Source: Alphaproteobacteria bacterium (lineage in GTDB: Bacteria > Pseudomonadota > Alphaproteobacteria > Thalassobaculales > Thalassobaculaceae). Taken from it: a stretch of 38,996 nt of DNA. The DNA is taken from positions 1 to 38,996 of the forward strand of contig JAJEAR010000044.1 of assembly GCA_022822665.1 (NCBI GenBank), given 5' to 3'. Positions 1 through 7,657 of this stretch are shown here, piece by piece. Numbering within the stretch: the first letter of the stretch is position 1; the number at the start of each line of letters is the position of its first letter. Below the pieces are notes generated by a model. The model had not been told where the DNA came from and did not search any database. It was given only the letters and a program-made list of their open reading frames with translations. Position numbers and translations under genes: made by a program.

Positions 1-93
1 AATGCGTCATATTATAATAGACACGCCCGGCGCGAAAATCAAGGGAAATTCGCCGTCGAACCCGGCAAATTCGTCACTTTTTCAACCGATTGA
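1..93 (+). other. Possible C-terminal tail of an upstream ORF
   Basis: The first reading frame is open from base 1 to a TGA at 91-93 and encodes 30 residues ending GKFAVEPGKFVTFSTD. It reads like an ordinary protein C-terminus. It overlaps, in another frame, the start of the DUF4143 reading frame, so one of the two is not a normal gene here. I do not recognise the family. The overlap fits a deletion junction that joined the tail of one gene to the middle of the DUF4143 gene. Confidence 0.25.
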
Positions 94-1201
94 GGGCGGC
101 GCGGGGAGGCTGACCAAGGTCGTGGGGTCAGGAAGTCTGAACTTCTCGTCGCTTGCAGGCGATTGCGGCATCTCCCAACCGACGGCGAAGGCCTGGTTCC
201 GCATCCTGGAAACCAGCTTTATCGCTTTCCGCCTTCCGGCCCTTCACACGACTCTTCGCAAGCGCCTGGTGAAAATGCCGAAGCTGCATTTCTACGATTC
301 CGGGCTCGTCTGCTGGCTGCTGGGTATCCGCGCTCCTGAACAACTGCGCGCACATCCGCTTCGCGGCCCGATCTTCGAATCCTGGGTGGCTTCGGAGATT
401 GCCAAGCAGCGGGCCAATCAGGGCGAAGCGAGCGGGATCTCGTTTTATCGCGATCAGAACGGAGCGGAGGCCGATCTGATCGTCGAAAACCGGACCGGCA
501 CCACGATCATTGAAGCCAAGTCCTCGCAGACGGCATCATCCAGCCTGTTCGACGGTCCCAGACGTGTCCGAGGACACCTTGCCCAATCGACCCGCCGATG
601 TTCCGTCGTCGTTGTCTACGGTGGCGATCAGCTCCAGCGCCGAGGGACGGACAGACTGATTCCGTGGGGGGAACTGCACGAGTTCGACTGGGGTGCATCG
701 GACTGCATCGTCGCCGTCCGGTCCGCTGGCCTTCCGGTCACCGGAGCCAATGTGCTCGCGCTGTTCCCCAACAAGACATGGAAGAGCGGAGTCACGGACG
801 AAAGCGGGACAGCGATGCTGGATTTGTATTCTGCTCGGTTGCCGATGACTGTTTTCGTCGCCACAAACGGGTTCGCGGCGCATGTGGAGCGCGCCTGGAA
901 ACCGATGGATGGACTCCTCGACGTCGAATTGACGGAACTGTCGGATGGCGGCGCCGTCATTTTCCCCAGCGATTCGGGACATGTGCCAGTCCTGCGAGGC
1001 CAGCTCACTCCGATCCTGGACGACCGTGGTCGTACGTACCTCTATGCCGACAACATCGCCATCAACGGCGGACTCAAGCAGCCGGTGCGGTTTGTTCCTG
1101 GGGAGGATCTGCACCTCGGCGATGCCGAGGGACAGGAGGCGACGGTGCGCATTATTGCCATCGTCGGCCGGGCCGCCCTGGTACAGTATCGCCGGGCATG
1201 A
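2..1201 (+). CDS. DUF4143-domain protein, N-terminally truncated, with unassigned C-terminal extension
   Basis: Residues about 45-180 match the C-terminal half of the AAA+ ATPase/DUF4143 family. The visible signatures are a winged-helix-like segment (LNFSSLAGDCGISQPTAKAW), KRLVKMPKLHFYDSGL, RGPIFESWVASEI, and a PD-(D/E)XK-like core with GAEADLI (156-158) and IIEAKSSQT (170-177). Family members normally carry about 200 residues of P-loop ATPase before this; here none is present and the first 40 residues match nothing, so the gene is 5'-truncated and probably a remnant. Residues about 231-399 are an extension. Its first part resembles a carboxypeptidase-regulatory-like beta-sandwich (VRSAGLPVTGANVLALFP, then TDESGTAML). 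It ends in a small beta domain with YLYADNIAINGG. Function is unknown; DUF4143 proteins often sit in mobile or defence-like regions. Confidence 0.6.
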   Translation: MRHIIIDTPGAKIKGNSPSNPANSSLFQPIEGGAGRLTKVVGSGSLNFSSLAGDCGISQPTAKAWFRILETSFIAFRLPALHTTLRKRLVKMPKLHFYDSGLVCWLLGIRAPEQLRAHPLRGPIFESWVASEIAKQRANQGEASGISFYRDQNGAEADLIVENRTGTTIIEAKSSQTASSSLFDGPRRVRGHLAQSTRRCSVVVVYGGDQLQRRGTDRLIPWGELHEFDWGASDCIVAVRSAGLPVTGANVLALFPNKTWKSGVTDESGTAMLDLYSARLPMTVFVATNGFAAHVERAWKPMDGLLDVELTELSDGGAVIFPSDSGHVPVLRGQLTPILDDRGRTYLYADNIAINGGLKQPVRFVPGEDLHLGDAEGQEATVRIIAIVGRAALVQYRRA

Positions 1202-1589
1202 GGGTGTGGAAGGATGGCGCCCAGCACCGTCAACACCTTCACGGGCAGTGGGGCCGTGGCCTCGGTGGTGAGGTGGCTGTTCCTGGTGTGCGGGGCCGTG
1301 TCGCGCACGGCCTGTTCAAGTGAACGAGGCGGCACCGGCCGATGTCGACCGGCAGTGGTTGTAGAGGGCTGCCGGGCAGGGCGGCTTCCGCGTCCCATGT
1401 CGTGAAGCCGGCGCAACCGTTGCTCATGTTCCGCTACGCGTGATCGCTCCCGTCCCGGTAAGGCTTGCGCCGCCTGCCGGACATGGGCTGCCAGATCCCG
1501 CCCGTAACCACCGACCTGTGGGTCCCGATCAAAAAGGCGGCCGGCGCGACAGACGTGGTGGGTATCACGGGTCCGTACGCGTCGATCCG
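1202..1589. other. Intergenic stretch, no convincing gene
   Basis: No frame shows a recognisable domain. A short plus-strand frame from ATG 1483 to the TAG at 1591-1593 (36 codons, containing TTDLWVPIKKAAG) looks protein-like. It may be a remnant C-terminus running into the 3' end of the convergent COG0523-like gene. No terminator hairpin with a T-tract was seen. Confidence 0.3.
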
Positions 1590-2642
1590 CTAGAGCGGTA
1601 TCGACGGGTCGCTGGCGGCCCGGACCTGCCGAGCCGCCCGGTCCTCGCTCAGGCGCTGGAACTGGGGCAGGTCAATGCGCAGGCTGTCCTCGACTGCGGC
1701 GCGGTCGAGATCGGAGGTGATGAACATGAACCGGGAGTAGTCGGGGTCGAGTTCCGGCAACAGCTGCGGAGGCTGATAGACGTGCTGGACGCCGTTGATG
1801 ATTACCAGTCCGTCAAGGTCCCCGACCTTGATTGCGCCCTTCGTGCGGTACATGACATCCCCGTTGGTCTGCGTACCCGCATTCAGCCAGCCGTGCAGAG
1901 CTTCCCATTCGAGCGCCTGCGGAAACTCGATCGCGAACCCGTGCAGACCGTTCCCGAGTTCATCGCTGCCGCGGTAGTGCGGTGACCCCAGCCACCCGCC
2001 CAGGTCTCCCTCCATCAGGCGTGTTTCCAGACCCGCCCCGATCAGTGATTCCGCCAGACACGGCTGATCAAACGGCACCAGGTCGGCAACGGGGTTCAGG
2101 GCCCGCACCCTGGCACATGTCTCCTGCTCTGCAAGCAAGGCCCCGTCGAACACGACGCGGTCCGCGATGGCGAGCTGCTTGCAGCCGTAGTGCGATCGTG
2201 CCAACGCACCCGGACCGTCGTCCCGGGCCACGACCGCAATGACGCTGTCGAGGCAGAAGTACTCGGTGACCAGCGCATTGTTCAGCAGGGTCTGCATGAC
2301 CGGAGCCGGATCGCTGTCGGCCAGGGTCTCGATCAGTACGCGATCGAATTCGATTTCGCCCTGCGCCCGTCGGGCGAAAAGCCGGCGCAGGCTGCTGACC
2401 AGACCGGAGCGCGTCACACAGCACAGGCACCCGATGGCATGCGGCACCATCTGTCCGGCGATACGCTCGGTTGCCGCGGCGGAAAATGCAGGACCTTCGA
2501 CCTCGTTGCTGATCACTGCCCAGCGGGCGCCGCCTCCTTCAAGCGAACGCTCGATCAACTCGGTCCTTGCACGGGCATTGATCCCGCAGACCACGAGTGC
2601 GGGTACCTTTGCTCGGGCAACTTCAGGAACAAATCTGAGCAT
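1590..2642 (-). CDS. COG0523/CobW-family protein with degenerate P-loop
   Basis: A 350-residue relative of the G3E GTPase metallochaperones (CobW/YjiA/ZagA). The family backbone is clear: beta-1 VPALVVCG (13-20), AVISNEVEG in place of VIxNExGE (42-50), the metal-binding GCLCC motif (71-75), FDRVLIETLADSDPAPV (99-115), and the C-terminal CobW domain (HGFAIEFP, then LVIINGVQHVYQPP). The nucleotide site is wrecked. Where GxxGxGKT should stand it reads GINARARTE (20-28), and the NKxD segment is replaced by ADRVVFDGALL. GTP hydrolysis is therefore unlikely, while the Cys motif is kept. It is divergent from the znu operon and near an intact paralogue (6131-7474), which supports a zinc-related role. 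The start is the ATG at 2642. It may act as a non-hydrolysing metal-binding partner; that role is inference. Confidence 0.8.
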   Translation of the reverse strand: MLRFVPEVARAKVPALVVCGINARARTELIERSLEGGGARWAVISNEVEGPAFSAAATERIAGQMVPHAIGCLCCVTRSGLVSSLRRLFARRAQGEIEFDRVLIETLADSDPAPVMQTLLNNALVTEYFCLDSVIAVVARDDGPGALARSHYGCKQLAIADRVVFDGALLAEQETCARVRALNPVADLVPFDQPCLAESLIGAGLETRLMEGDLGGWLGSPHYRGSDELGNGLHGFAIEFPQALEWEALHGWLNAGTQTNGDVMYRTKGAIKVGDLDGLVIINGVQHVYQPPQLLPELDPDYSRFMFITSDLDRAAVEDSLRIDLPQFQRLSEDRAARQVRAASDPSIPL

Positions 2643-3274
2643 GGTTGGTGCAGGTGTGTGGCCACGTTGGGGTTTTGTCGTGCACGGACCGGCACCCGCT
2701 CAGTCGCAAAGCGGTCGCTCGTCCATTCGACCGACGCCTGATCGAGCCTCCCTAATATGACAGATGCCGCTGTCCGGCAAGGTTGTCCGGACGGCAGACC
2801 TGCATTCCCGTGCCCGGTCATGATCGTTCCCGGGAATCCCCGTCAGTCCCGGTAGCGCCTGCCCGGGACCGGGATCCGATGGCCGCGGGCCCTGTTCTCC
2901 GGTTCACGATGCCCGCGGACATTCGGGGAAGGCCCGCGACAGAGCCGCCAGGGCAGACAGGATCGCCGATTCCGGAACGCACCGGGTGTGAGCGTCGACA
3001 CTTGTGGACCTTGGAACCATTGTCGGGTACAAGCGTTACAATATAACAACGCTCACATCCCGGTTGCGGGGCTGGACTCAGGGGTACGCGTGACGTTGCG
3101 GGGAAACAACATGCGGGTGGATGTCGCTGCCGGCTTGCGGCAGATCGGCATTCTGATGTCAGCGCATCCTGCGCGTGACCTCTTGCGCGGCGGCGCCCGG
3201 CAGCTCGCACCACCCTGCCAGGTGCCGGACATTCGTGGTCCGTCCGCAGGTTGCGGGCCGGACGAGGCCTCGAC
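2643..3274. other. Divergent intergenic region upstream of znu operon
   Basis: This 632-base region separates the minus-strand COG0523-like gene from the znu operon. The only clear signal is the Zur-like palindrome at 3035-3047. About 225 nt of leader follow it before the first operon ORF. One frame (GTG 3090 or ATG 3111 to TGA 3276-3278) is open and overlaps the next ATG by ATGA. Its composition is unremarkable and I do not call it a gene. I saw no Zur-like box near the 5' end of the minus-strand gene. Confidence 0.5.
3035..3047. promoter_or_regulatory. Zur-like operator upstream of znu operon
   Basis: GTTACAATATAAC is an imperfect inverted repeat (GTTAyA-N-TrTAAC), inside a longer CGTT...AACG dyad at 3034-3051. 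It is nearly identical to the box at 9915-9927. The right half can serve as a -10 (TATAAC, 3042-3047) with TTGTCG (3020-3025) 16 nt upstream as a weak -35. A zinc-bound Zur repressor would then occlude the promoter. Zur boxes of this AT-rich palindromic type are known from alphaproteobacteria. No zur gene is in the window. Confidence 0.65.
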
Positions 3275-3409
3275 ATGAAGGCCGGGCGGAACACGGTACG
3301 CGGGGCGCTGCTCATCGGTGTCGGCCCGAGGTTCGCTGTGGCGGTACTGATGGCGATGTCGCTCTGGGCCATGTTCTTCTGGGCGACCTCGACGCTGGGG
3401 ACCCCATGA
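3275..3409 (+). CDS. 44-aa single-TM microprotein translationally coupled to znuC
   Basis: An ATG at 3275 preceded by an ACGAGG ribosome-binding site seven bases upstream opens a 44-codon frame. It ends at TGA 3407-3409, overlapping the znuC ATG (3406) as ATGA. The N-terminus is basic (K2, R5, R9, R19). Residues about 20-39 form one hydrophobic helix rich in Met and Trp (FAVAVLMAMSLWAMFFWATS). Position, RBS and stop-start coupling argue for a real gene made with the zinc transporter, perhaps a small membrane subunit or regulator of ZnuBC. No family is recognised; it could be a leader peptide that only sets znuC translation. Confidence 0.6.
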   Translation: MKAGRNTVRGALLIGVGPRFAVAVLMAMSLWAMFFWATSTLGTP

Positions 3410-4146
3410 GCTACGCATTGGCATTTGAAAACCTGACCCTTGGCTATGGTCAGCATCCGGCGGTGCACCGACTCGACGGCGAGGTCGCCGATGGCAGCCT
3501 GACCGCCGTCGTGGGGCCCAACGGCGCGGGCAAGTCGACGCTGCTGAAAGGGGTGACGGGTGTCCTGCGTCCACTTGCCGGGCAGGTCCGTTTCGGAACC
3601 TGCACGCGGGACAATATCGCCTACCTGCCGCAGCAGTCCGACATCGACCGGTCGTTCCCGATCTCTGTCTGCGAGCTGGTGGCGGTGGGTCTGTGGAGCG
3701 AGATCGGCGGCTTTTTCGGACTGCGCACCGCGCACCACGCGCGGGTCGAAGAAGCCATTTCGGCTGTCGGGCTCACCGGGTTCGAGTCACGCCCGATCAG
3801 TACGCTGTCGGGCGGGCAGTTTCAGCGGGCTCTCTTCGCGCGGCTTCTGCTTCAGGACGCGCAGCTGGTGCTGCTCGATGAGCCCTTTACGGCCATCGAT
3901 CCCAAGACCATGGCCGATCTCCTGGGTGTGGTGCGGCGGTGGCACGGCGAGGGGCGCACGGTGATCGCCGTTCTGCACGATGCGGGGGCCGTGCGGGAGC
4001 ACTTTCCCCAGACACTGATGCTGGCGCGCGACCTCGTGGCGTACGGACCCACCGCGAAGGTGCTGACGGCTGCGAACCAGTTTCGTGCCCGCCAGATGTG
4101 CGAGGCCTGTGCCGGCCCGCCTCACGACTGCGGAAGGCCCGCCTGA
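3406..4146 (+). CDS. znuC: Zinc ABC transporter ATP-binding protein ZnuC
   Basis: A 246-residue ABC ATPase that would power high-affinity Zn(II) (possibly Mn) uptake from the inner face of the membrane. Motifs in order: Walker A GPNGAGKST (about 34-42), Q-loop in YLPQQSD, signature LSGGQ, Walker B LVLLDEPF, and the switch His in VLHDAG. The start at 3406 (MSYALAFENL) is chosen because homology begins there and the preceding 44-aa ORF ends in an ATGA overlap; a longer in-frame ORF upstream has no homology. The C-terminus carries a Cys/His cluster (C-E-A-C, then H-D-C) that could bind metal. It overlaps znuB by one base (TGATG), so the genes are co-translated. Specificity for zinc is inferred from ZnuA, the neighbouring COG0523 gene and the Zur-like box. 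Confidence 0.9.
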   Translation: MSYALAFENLTLGYGQHPAVHRLDGEVADGSLTAVVGPNGAGKSTLLKGVTGVLRPLAGQVRFGTCTRDNIAYLPQQSDIDRSFPISVCELVAVGLWSEIGGFFGLRTAHHARVEEAISAVGLTGFESRPISTLSGGQFQRALFARLLLQDAQLVLLDEPFTAIDPKTMADLLGVVRRWHGEGRTVIAVLHDAGAVREHFPQTLMLARDLVAYGPTAKVLTAANQFRARQMCEACAGPPHDCGRPA

Positions 4147-5009
4147 TGTGGGAACTCCTGGTTCAGCCGTTTGCCGAATTCGGCTTCATGCGCCGGGCCC
4201 TGATGGGCTGCATCGCGATTTCGGTCGGCGGGACGCCCGTGGGCGTCTTCCTGCTGTTGCGCCGGATGAGCCTGACAGGGGATGCAATGGCGCACGCGAT
4301 CCTGCCTGGCGCCGCGGTCGGGTTTCTCGTCGCCGGTTTTTCGCTCGGGGCCATGACGATAGGCGGACTTGTCGCCGGTATGGCGGTGGCCCTGCTTTCC
4401 GGTTTCGTTGCCCGCGTCACCGCACTGCGCGAAGATGCGAGCCTTGCCGCCTTCTACCTGATCTCGCTGGCCATCGGTGTGCTGATCGTGTCCACCCGTG
4501 GCAGCAACGTCGACCTGATGCACGTTCTGTTCGGCACCGTGCTCGCGCTCGACAACGCGGCGCTGATCCTGCTGTGCAGCATCGCGAGCATCACGTTGAT
4601 CGCGCTCGCGTTGATTTTCCGCCTGCTGGTTCTCGAATGTGCGGACCCGCAGTTCCTGCGCGCGGTCAGCGGGCTGAGCGCCGTGACGCATTTCACCTTC
4701 CTCGCGCTTGTCGTCATGAACCTTGTCGGCGGTTTTCATGCGCTCGGCACCTTGATGGCCGTCGGCATCATGATCCTCCCGGCCGCGGCAGCACGCTTCT
4801 GGGCCACGAGTATCGGGGGACTGATCATTGCCGCGGTCATCATCGCGATCGCTTCGAGCGTCTGCGGTCTTCTTATTTCCTACTATTTCGGGTTGCCGTC
4901 GGGACCGGCGGTCATCCTCGTGGCAGGCGTTGCCTACGGCATATCCCTGACGGTCGGGCCGCTGGGCAGCCTTGCCGCGTCGGTCGTTCGTCACCGTATC
5001 AATGCATGA
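4146..5009 (+). CDS. znuB: Zinc ABC transporter permease ZnuB
   Basis: A 287-residue polytopic membrane protein of the ABC-3 (ZnuB/MntB/TroC) family. About eight hydrophobic segments are visible, with the conserved family stretches LLRRMSLTGDAMAHAILPG near the N-terminus and GTLMAVGIMILPAAAARF near residue 210. It forms the channel for Zn(II) delivered by ZnuA and driven by ZnuC. The start is the ATG at 4146, which overlaps the znuC stop (TGATG), and MWELLVQPF matches where family members begin. znuA follows 12 bases downstream. Length is normal for the family and nothing looks broken. Confidence 0.92.
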   Translation: MWELLVQPFAEFGFMRRALMGCIAISVGGTPVGVFLLLRRMSLTGDAMAHAILPGAAVGFLVAGFSLGAMTIGGLVAGMAVALLSGFVARVTALREDASLAAFYLISLAIGVLIVSTRGSNVDLMHVLFGTVLALDNAALILLCSIASITLIALALIFRLLVLECADPQFLRAVSGLSAVTHFTFLALVVMNLVGGFHALGTLMAVGIMILPAAAARFWATSIGGLIIAAVIIAIASSVCGLLISYYFGLPSGPAVILVAGVAYGISLTVGPLGSLAASVVRHRINA

Positions 5010-5021
5010 AAGGACCTGACA

Positions 5022-6041
5022 GTGACCAGCCGCAGAAACCTGCTGATCTCGGCAACGACCCTCATCGGTCTTTCGTTGGCCGCTCCAACATCCGCATGGT
5101 CCGCCGAAGCCCCTGTTCCGGTCGTCGCCACCTTTTCCATACTGGGAGACATGGTCAAGCGCATCGGCGGTGACCGGGTCGCCGTCACGACGCTGGTGGG
5201 AGCCGCTGGCGACGCCCACGTCTACCAGCCGGTTCCGGCGGATGCGCGAGCCGTGAGCCAGGCCGAGGTTCTCGTGTTCAACGGTCTCGCGTTCGAGGGC
5301 TGGCTGGACCGGCTGGTCGAGGCGTCGGATTTTGACGGCCTCCAGGTGGTTGCCACGGACGGGATCGAGCCCATCAGGTTTGACGGTGACGACGACCACC
5401 ATGACGACCACGACAAGGAGGATGACCACGCCGCCAAGGACGAACACGACGACCACGATCACGCTGCCAAGGATGATCACGACGACGAGCATGCCGATGC
5501 ACACCACCATGGCGCTTTCGACCCGCATGCCTGGCAAGACATCGCCAACGCGGTGATCTATGTCGACAACATCACCGAAGCGCTGGCCAAGACCGATCCG
5601 GCCAACGCATCGACCTACTACGGGAACCGTGCCACCTACGTGGCGGAAATGCAGGCGCTGGATGCCGAGATCCGAAAGAGGGTCGCGGAATTGCCCGAGG
5701 ACAAACGCACAGTTGTCACCGCCCATGACGCCTTCGGGTACTTTTCCGAGACCTATGGCCTGAGATTTGTCGCACCCCACGGCATAAGCACCGAAAGTGC
5801 GCCGTCCGCAGCGAATGTCGCCGCCCTGATCCGGCAGATACGCGAAGAAGGGATCACGGCTGTCTTCGTCGAGACACTCTCGGACCAGCGCCTGCTCAAG
5901 CAGATCGCCGATGAAACCGGCGCATCCATCGGCGGGACGCTGTATTCCGACGCTCTTTCCGGGCCGGACGGTCCGGCGTCCACCTATCTCGACATGATGC
6001 GCCACAACTCCAGTACGCTTGTGGACGCGCTGTCGCAGTGA
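5022..6041 (+). CDS. znuA: Periplasmic zinc-binding protein ZnuA
   Basis: A 339-residue cluster A-I (TroA-type) solute-binding protein that captures Zn(II) in the periplasm for ZnuBC. An N-terminal signal peptide is present (basic SRR, hydrophobic core, likely cleavage after about residue 28). Ligand regions visible are DAHVYQP (H66), FDPHAW (H169), TAHDAFGYF and the late TLYSDAL Asp. Residues about 121-164 form a very acidic His/Asp-rich loop, the usual ZnuA zinc-scavenging loop, here unusually Asp-heavy. The start is GTG 5022 behind AAAGGA. It is the last gene of the coupled znuC-znuB-znuA set; the COG0523 GTPase begins 90 bases later and may share the transcript. Confidence 0.92.
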   Translation: MTSRRNLLISATTLIGLSLAAPTSAWSAEAPVPVVATFSILGDMVKRIGGDRVAVTTLVGAAGDAHVYQPVPADARAVSQAEVLVFNGLAFEGWLDRLVEASDFDGLQVVATDGIEPIRFDGDDDHHDDHDKEDDHAAKDEHDDHDHAAKDDHDDEHADAHHHGAFDPHAWQDIANAVIYVDNITEALAKTDPANASTYYGNRATYVAEMQALDAEIRKRVAELPEDKRTVVTAHDAFGYFSETYGLRFVAPHGISTESAPSAANVAALIRQIREEGITAVFVETLSDQRLLKQIADETGASIGGTLYSDALSGPDGPASTYLDMMRHNSSTLVDALSQ

Positions 6042-6130
6042 CCGAACGGCGCCTGCGACGGACTGGAATGTTTCCGCAGTTCATCCGGTTTCGCACTACC
6101 TTGCGCACTTGAAAACGATGGGATCTTGAG

Positions 6131-7474
6131 ATGACCCAGACCATCCCTGTAACCGTGCTGACCGGGTTTCTCGGCAGCGGCAAGACCACCCTGCTGAACC
6201 GTATCCTGACCGAGAACCACGGTCAGCGTATCGCCGTGATCGAAAACGAGTTTGGCGAGATCGGCGTTGATCAGGATCTGGTCATCAACGCCGACGAAGA
6301 GATCTTCGAAATGAACAACGGGTGCATCTGCTGCACCGTGCGGGGCGATCTGATCCGGATCCTTGGCAACCTGGCAAAGCGGCGCGACAAGTTCGACCGG
6401 ATCCTGGTGGAAACCACCGGCCTGGCCGACCCGGGCCCGGTGGCGCAAACGTTCTTTGTCGACGACGATACCAAGGATTCATTCGACCTGGACGGCGTCA
6501 TCACCCTGGTCGACGCCAAGCATGCGGGGCTGCACCTGGATGACAGCGAGGAAGCCATGGCGCAGATTGCCTTCGCCGACGTGCTTCTGATCAACAAGAC
6601 CGATCTGGTCGATGCCGACGAGCTCGATGGGCTCGAGCGCCGGCTCCGAGCGATGAATGCCATGGCGCGGATCGAGCGGGTACGCATGGCCGACGCACCA
6701 ATGGAGCAGGTGCTCGATGTCGGCGGCTTCGATCTTCGCCGCGCCCTCGACATCAAGCCGGGCTTCCTCGAACCGGAGTATCCGTTCGAGTGGGGCGGTG
6801 TGCTGCATATTGACGGCACGGCAAGGTTCAGGCTCCAGAATGGCCCCGATCCGGCCATGTCGGCGGTACTGGAACCCATTGATGCGGCGACGCCCGAGGC
6901 CCTGACCGAAACGGCGGAACGCGTCTTCACCCGGTTCTCCGCGCCTGATTCCATGCTCAAACCGGGTGGCGCGATCCGGCCGGGCGAGACCTGCTGGACG
7001 CTGGAACTCACAGGTGCCGAACACTACGAGTACGTGCTTGAAGTCGAGCGACCCGGCCTCTATGCGCTGTTTACGGAACACATGCCCGAGGAGTTTGAAG
7101 CCGGGTTCTGCGATGCTGCCGGAGCGACGCTGAATGTCGCCGCGGAACACGTCTTCAACCCGGAGCATACGCACGACGACACCGTTCAGTCCGTTGCGCT
7201 CGAACTCGACGGAGAGATCGAGGAATTTGCACTCAGCGCGTGGTTGAGTCGGCTGCTGCAGACCCAGGGTCCCGATATCTTCCGCCTGAAGGGGATCGTG
7301 GCAATCAAGGGAGAAGACCGGAGGTTCGTGTTCCAGGGCGTTCACATGCTGTTCGACAGCCAGGCAGGCGCCCCCTGGGGGGACGAGCGCCGTTCCAACC
7401 GGCTGGTTTTCATCGGCCGCAACCTGGACGAGGCGGCACTGGAACAGGGCCTGCGCGATTGCCAGGCACGATGA
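6131..7474 (+). CDS. COG0523 (CobW-family) GTPase, putative zinc metallochaperone
   Basis: A 447-residue G3E-family GTPase. Walker [10 protein letters not shown] (12-20), [12 protein letters not shown] (37-48), metal-binding CICC (65-68), [11 protein letters not shown] (93-103) and the base motif NKTD (155-158) are all intact, and a C-terminal CobW domain ends the protein. An insert of about 90 residues lies between the GTPase and C-terminal domains (region of [18 protein letters not shown]), making it longer than short YjiA-type members. A His-containing stretch PEHTHDD sits before the C-terminal domain. Such proteins deliver zinc to apo-enzymes during zinc limitation. Position just behind znuCBA supports that role. 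The start ATG 6131 lies shortly after a weak GGGA-type site; the gene may be read from the znu promoter. Confidence 0.88.
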   Translation: MTQTIPVTVLTGFLGSGKTTLLNRILTENHGQRIAVIENEFGEIGVDQDLVINADEEIFEMNNGCICCTVRGDLIRILGNLAKRRDKFDRILVETTGLADPGPVAQTFFVDDDTKDSFDLDGVITLVDAKHAGLHLDDSEEAMAQIAFADVLLINKTDLVDADELDGLERRLRAMNAMARIERVRMADAPMEQVLDVGGFDLRRALDIKPGFLEPEYPFEWGGVLHIDGTARFRLQNGPDPAMSAVLEPIDAATPEALTETAERVFTRFSAPDSMLKPGGAIRPGETCWTLELTGAEHYEYVLEVERPGLYALFTEHMPEEFEAGFCDAAGATLNVAAEHVFNPEHTHDDTVQSVALELDGEIEEFALSAWLSRLLQTQGPDIFRLKGIVAIKGEDRRFVFQGVHMLFDSQAGAPWGDERRSNRLVFIGRNLDEAALEQGLRDCQAR

Positions 7475-7657
7475 GAAAGGCCGGGGGCGACTCCGGGTAC
7501 CGGCACGGCACTGCGTTCCCGGGTACGGCGCAGGGCTCCCCCTTTCCCTGGGACCCGGTGCTGAATGCACACCAGTCGTCAGATGGTCCCGTGCTCCGGC
7601 AGCCCTGAGGCCGTATATGCCTGTTCTCCCGACCGGTTCAGTACGGTGTAAAGGCCG

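Noticed and set aside
3090..3278. Possible leader gene overlapping the 44-aa ORF by ATGA
   Set aside because: No ribosome-binding site or domain stands out, and its sequence looks like untranslated leader; kept only as a note.
4122..6005. A 627-codon open frame on the minus strand across znuB-znuA
   Set aside because: It is antisense to two clear genes; its Arg/Asp/His-rich, low-complexity translation has no domain. Long antisense frames are expected at this GC content.
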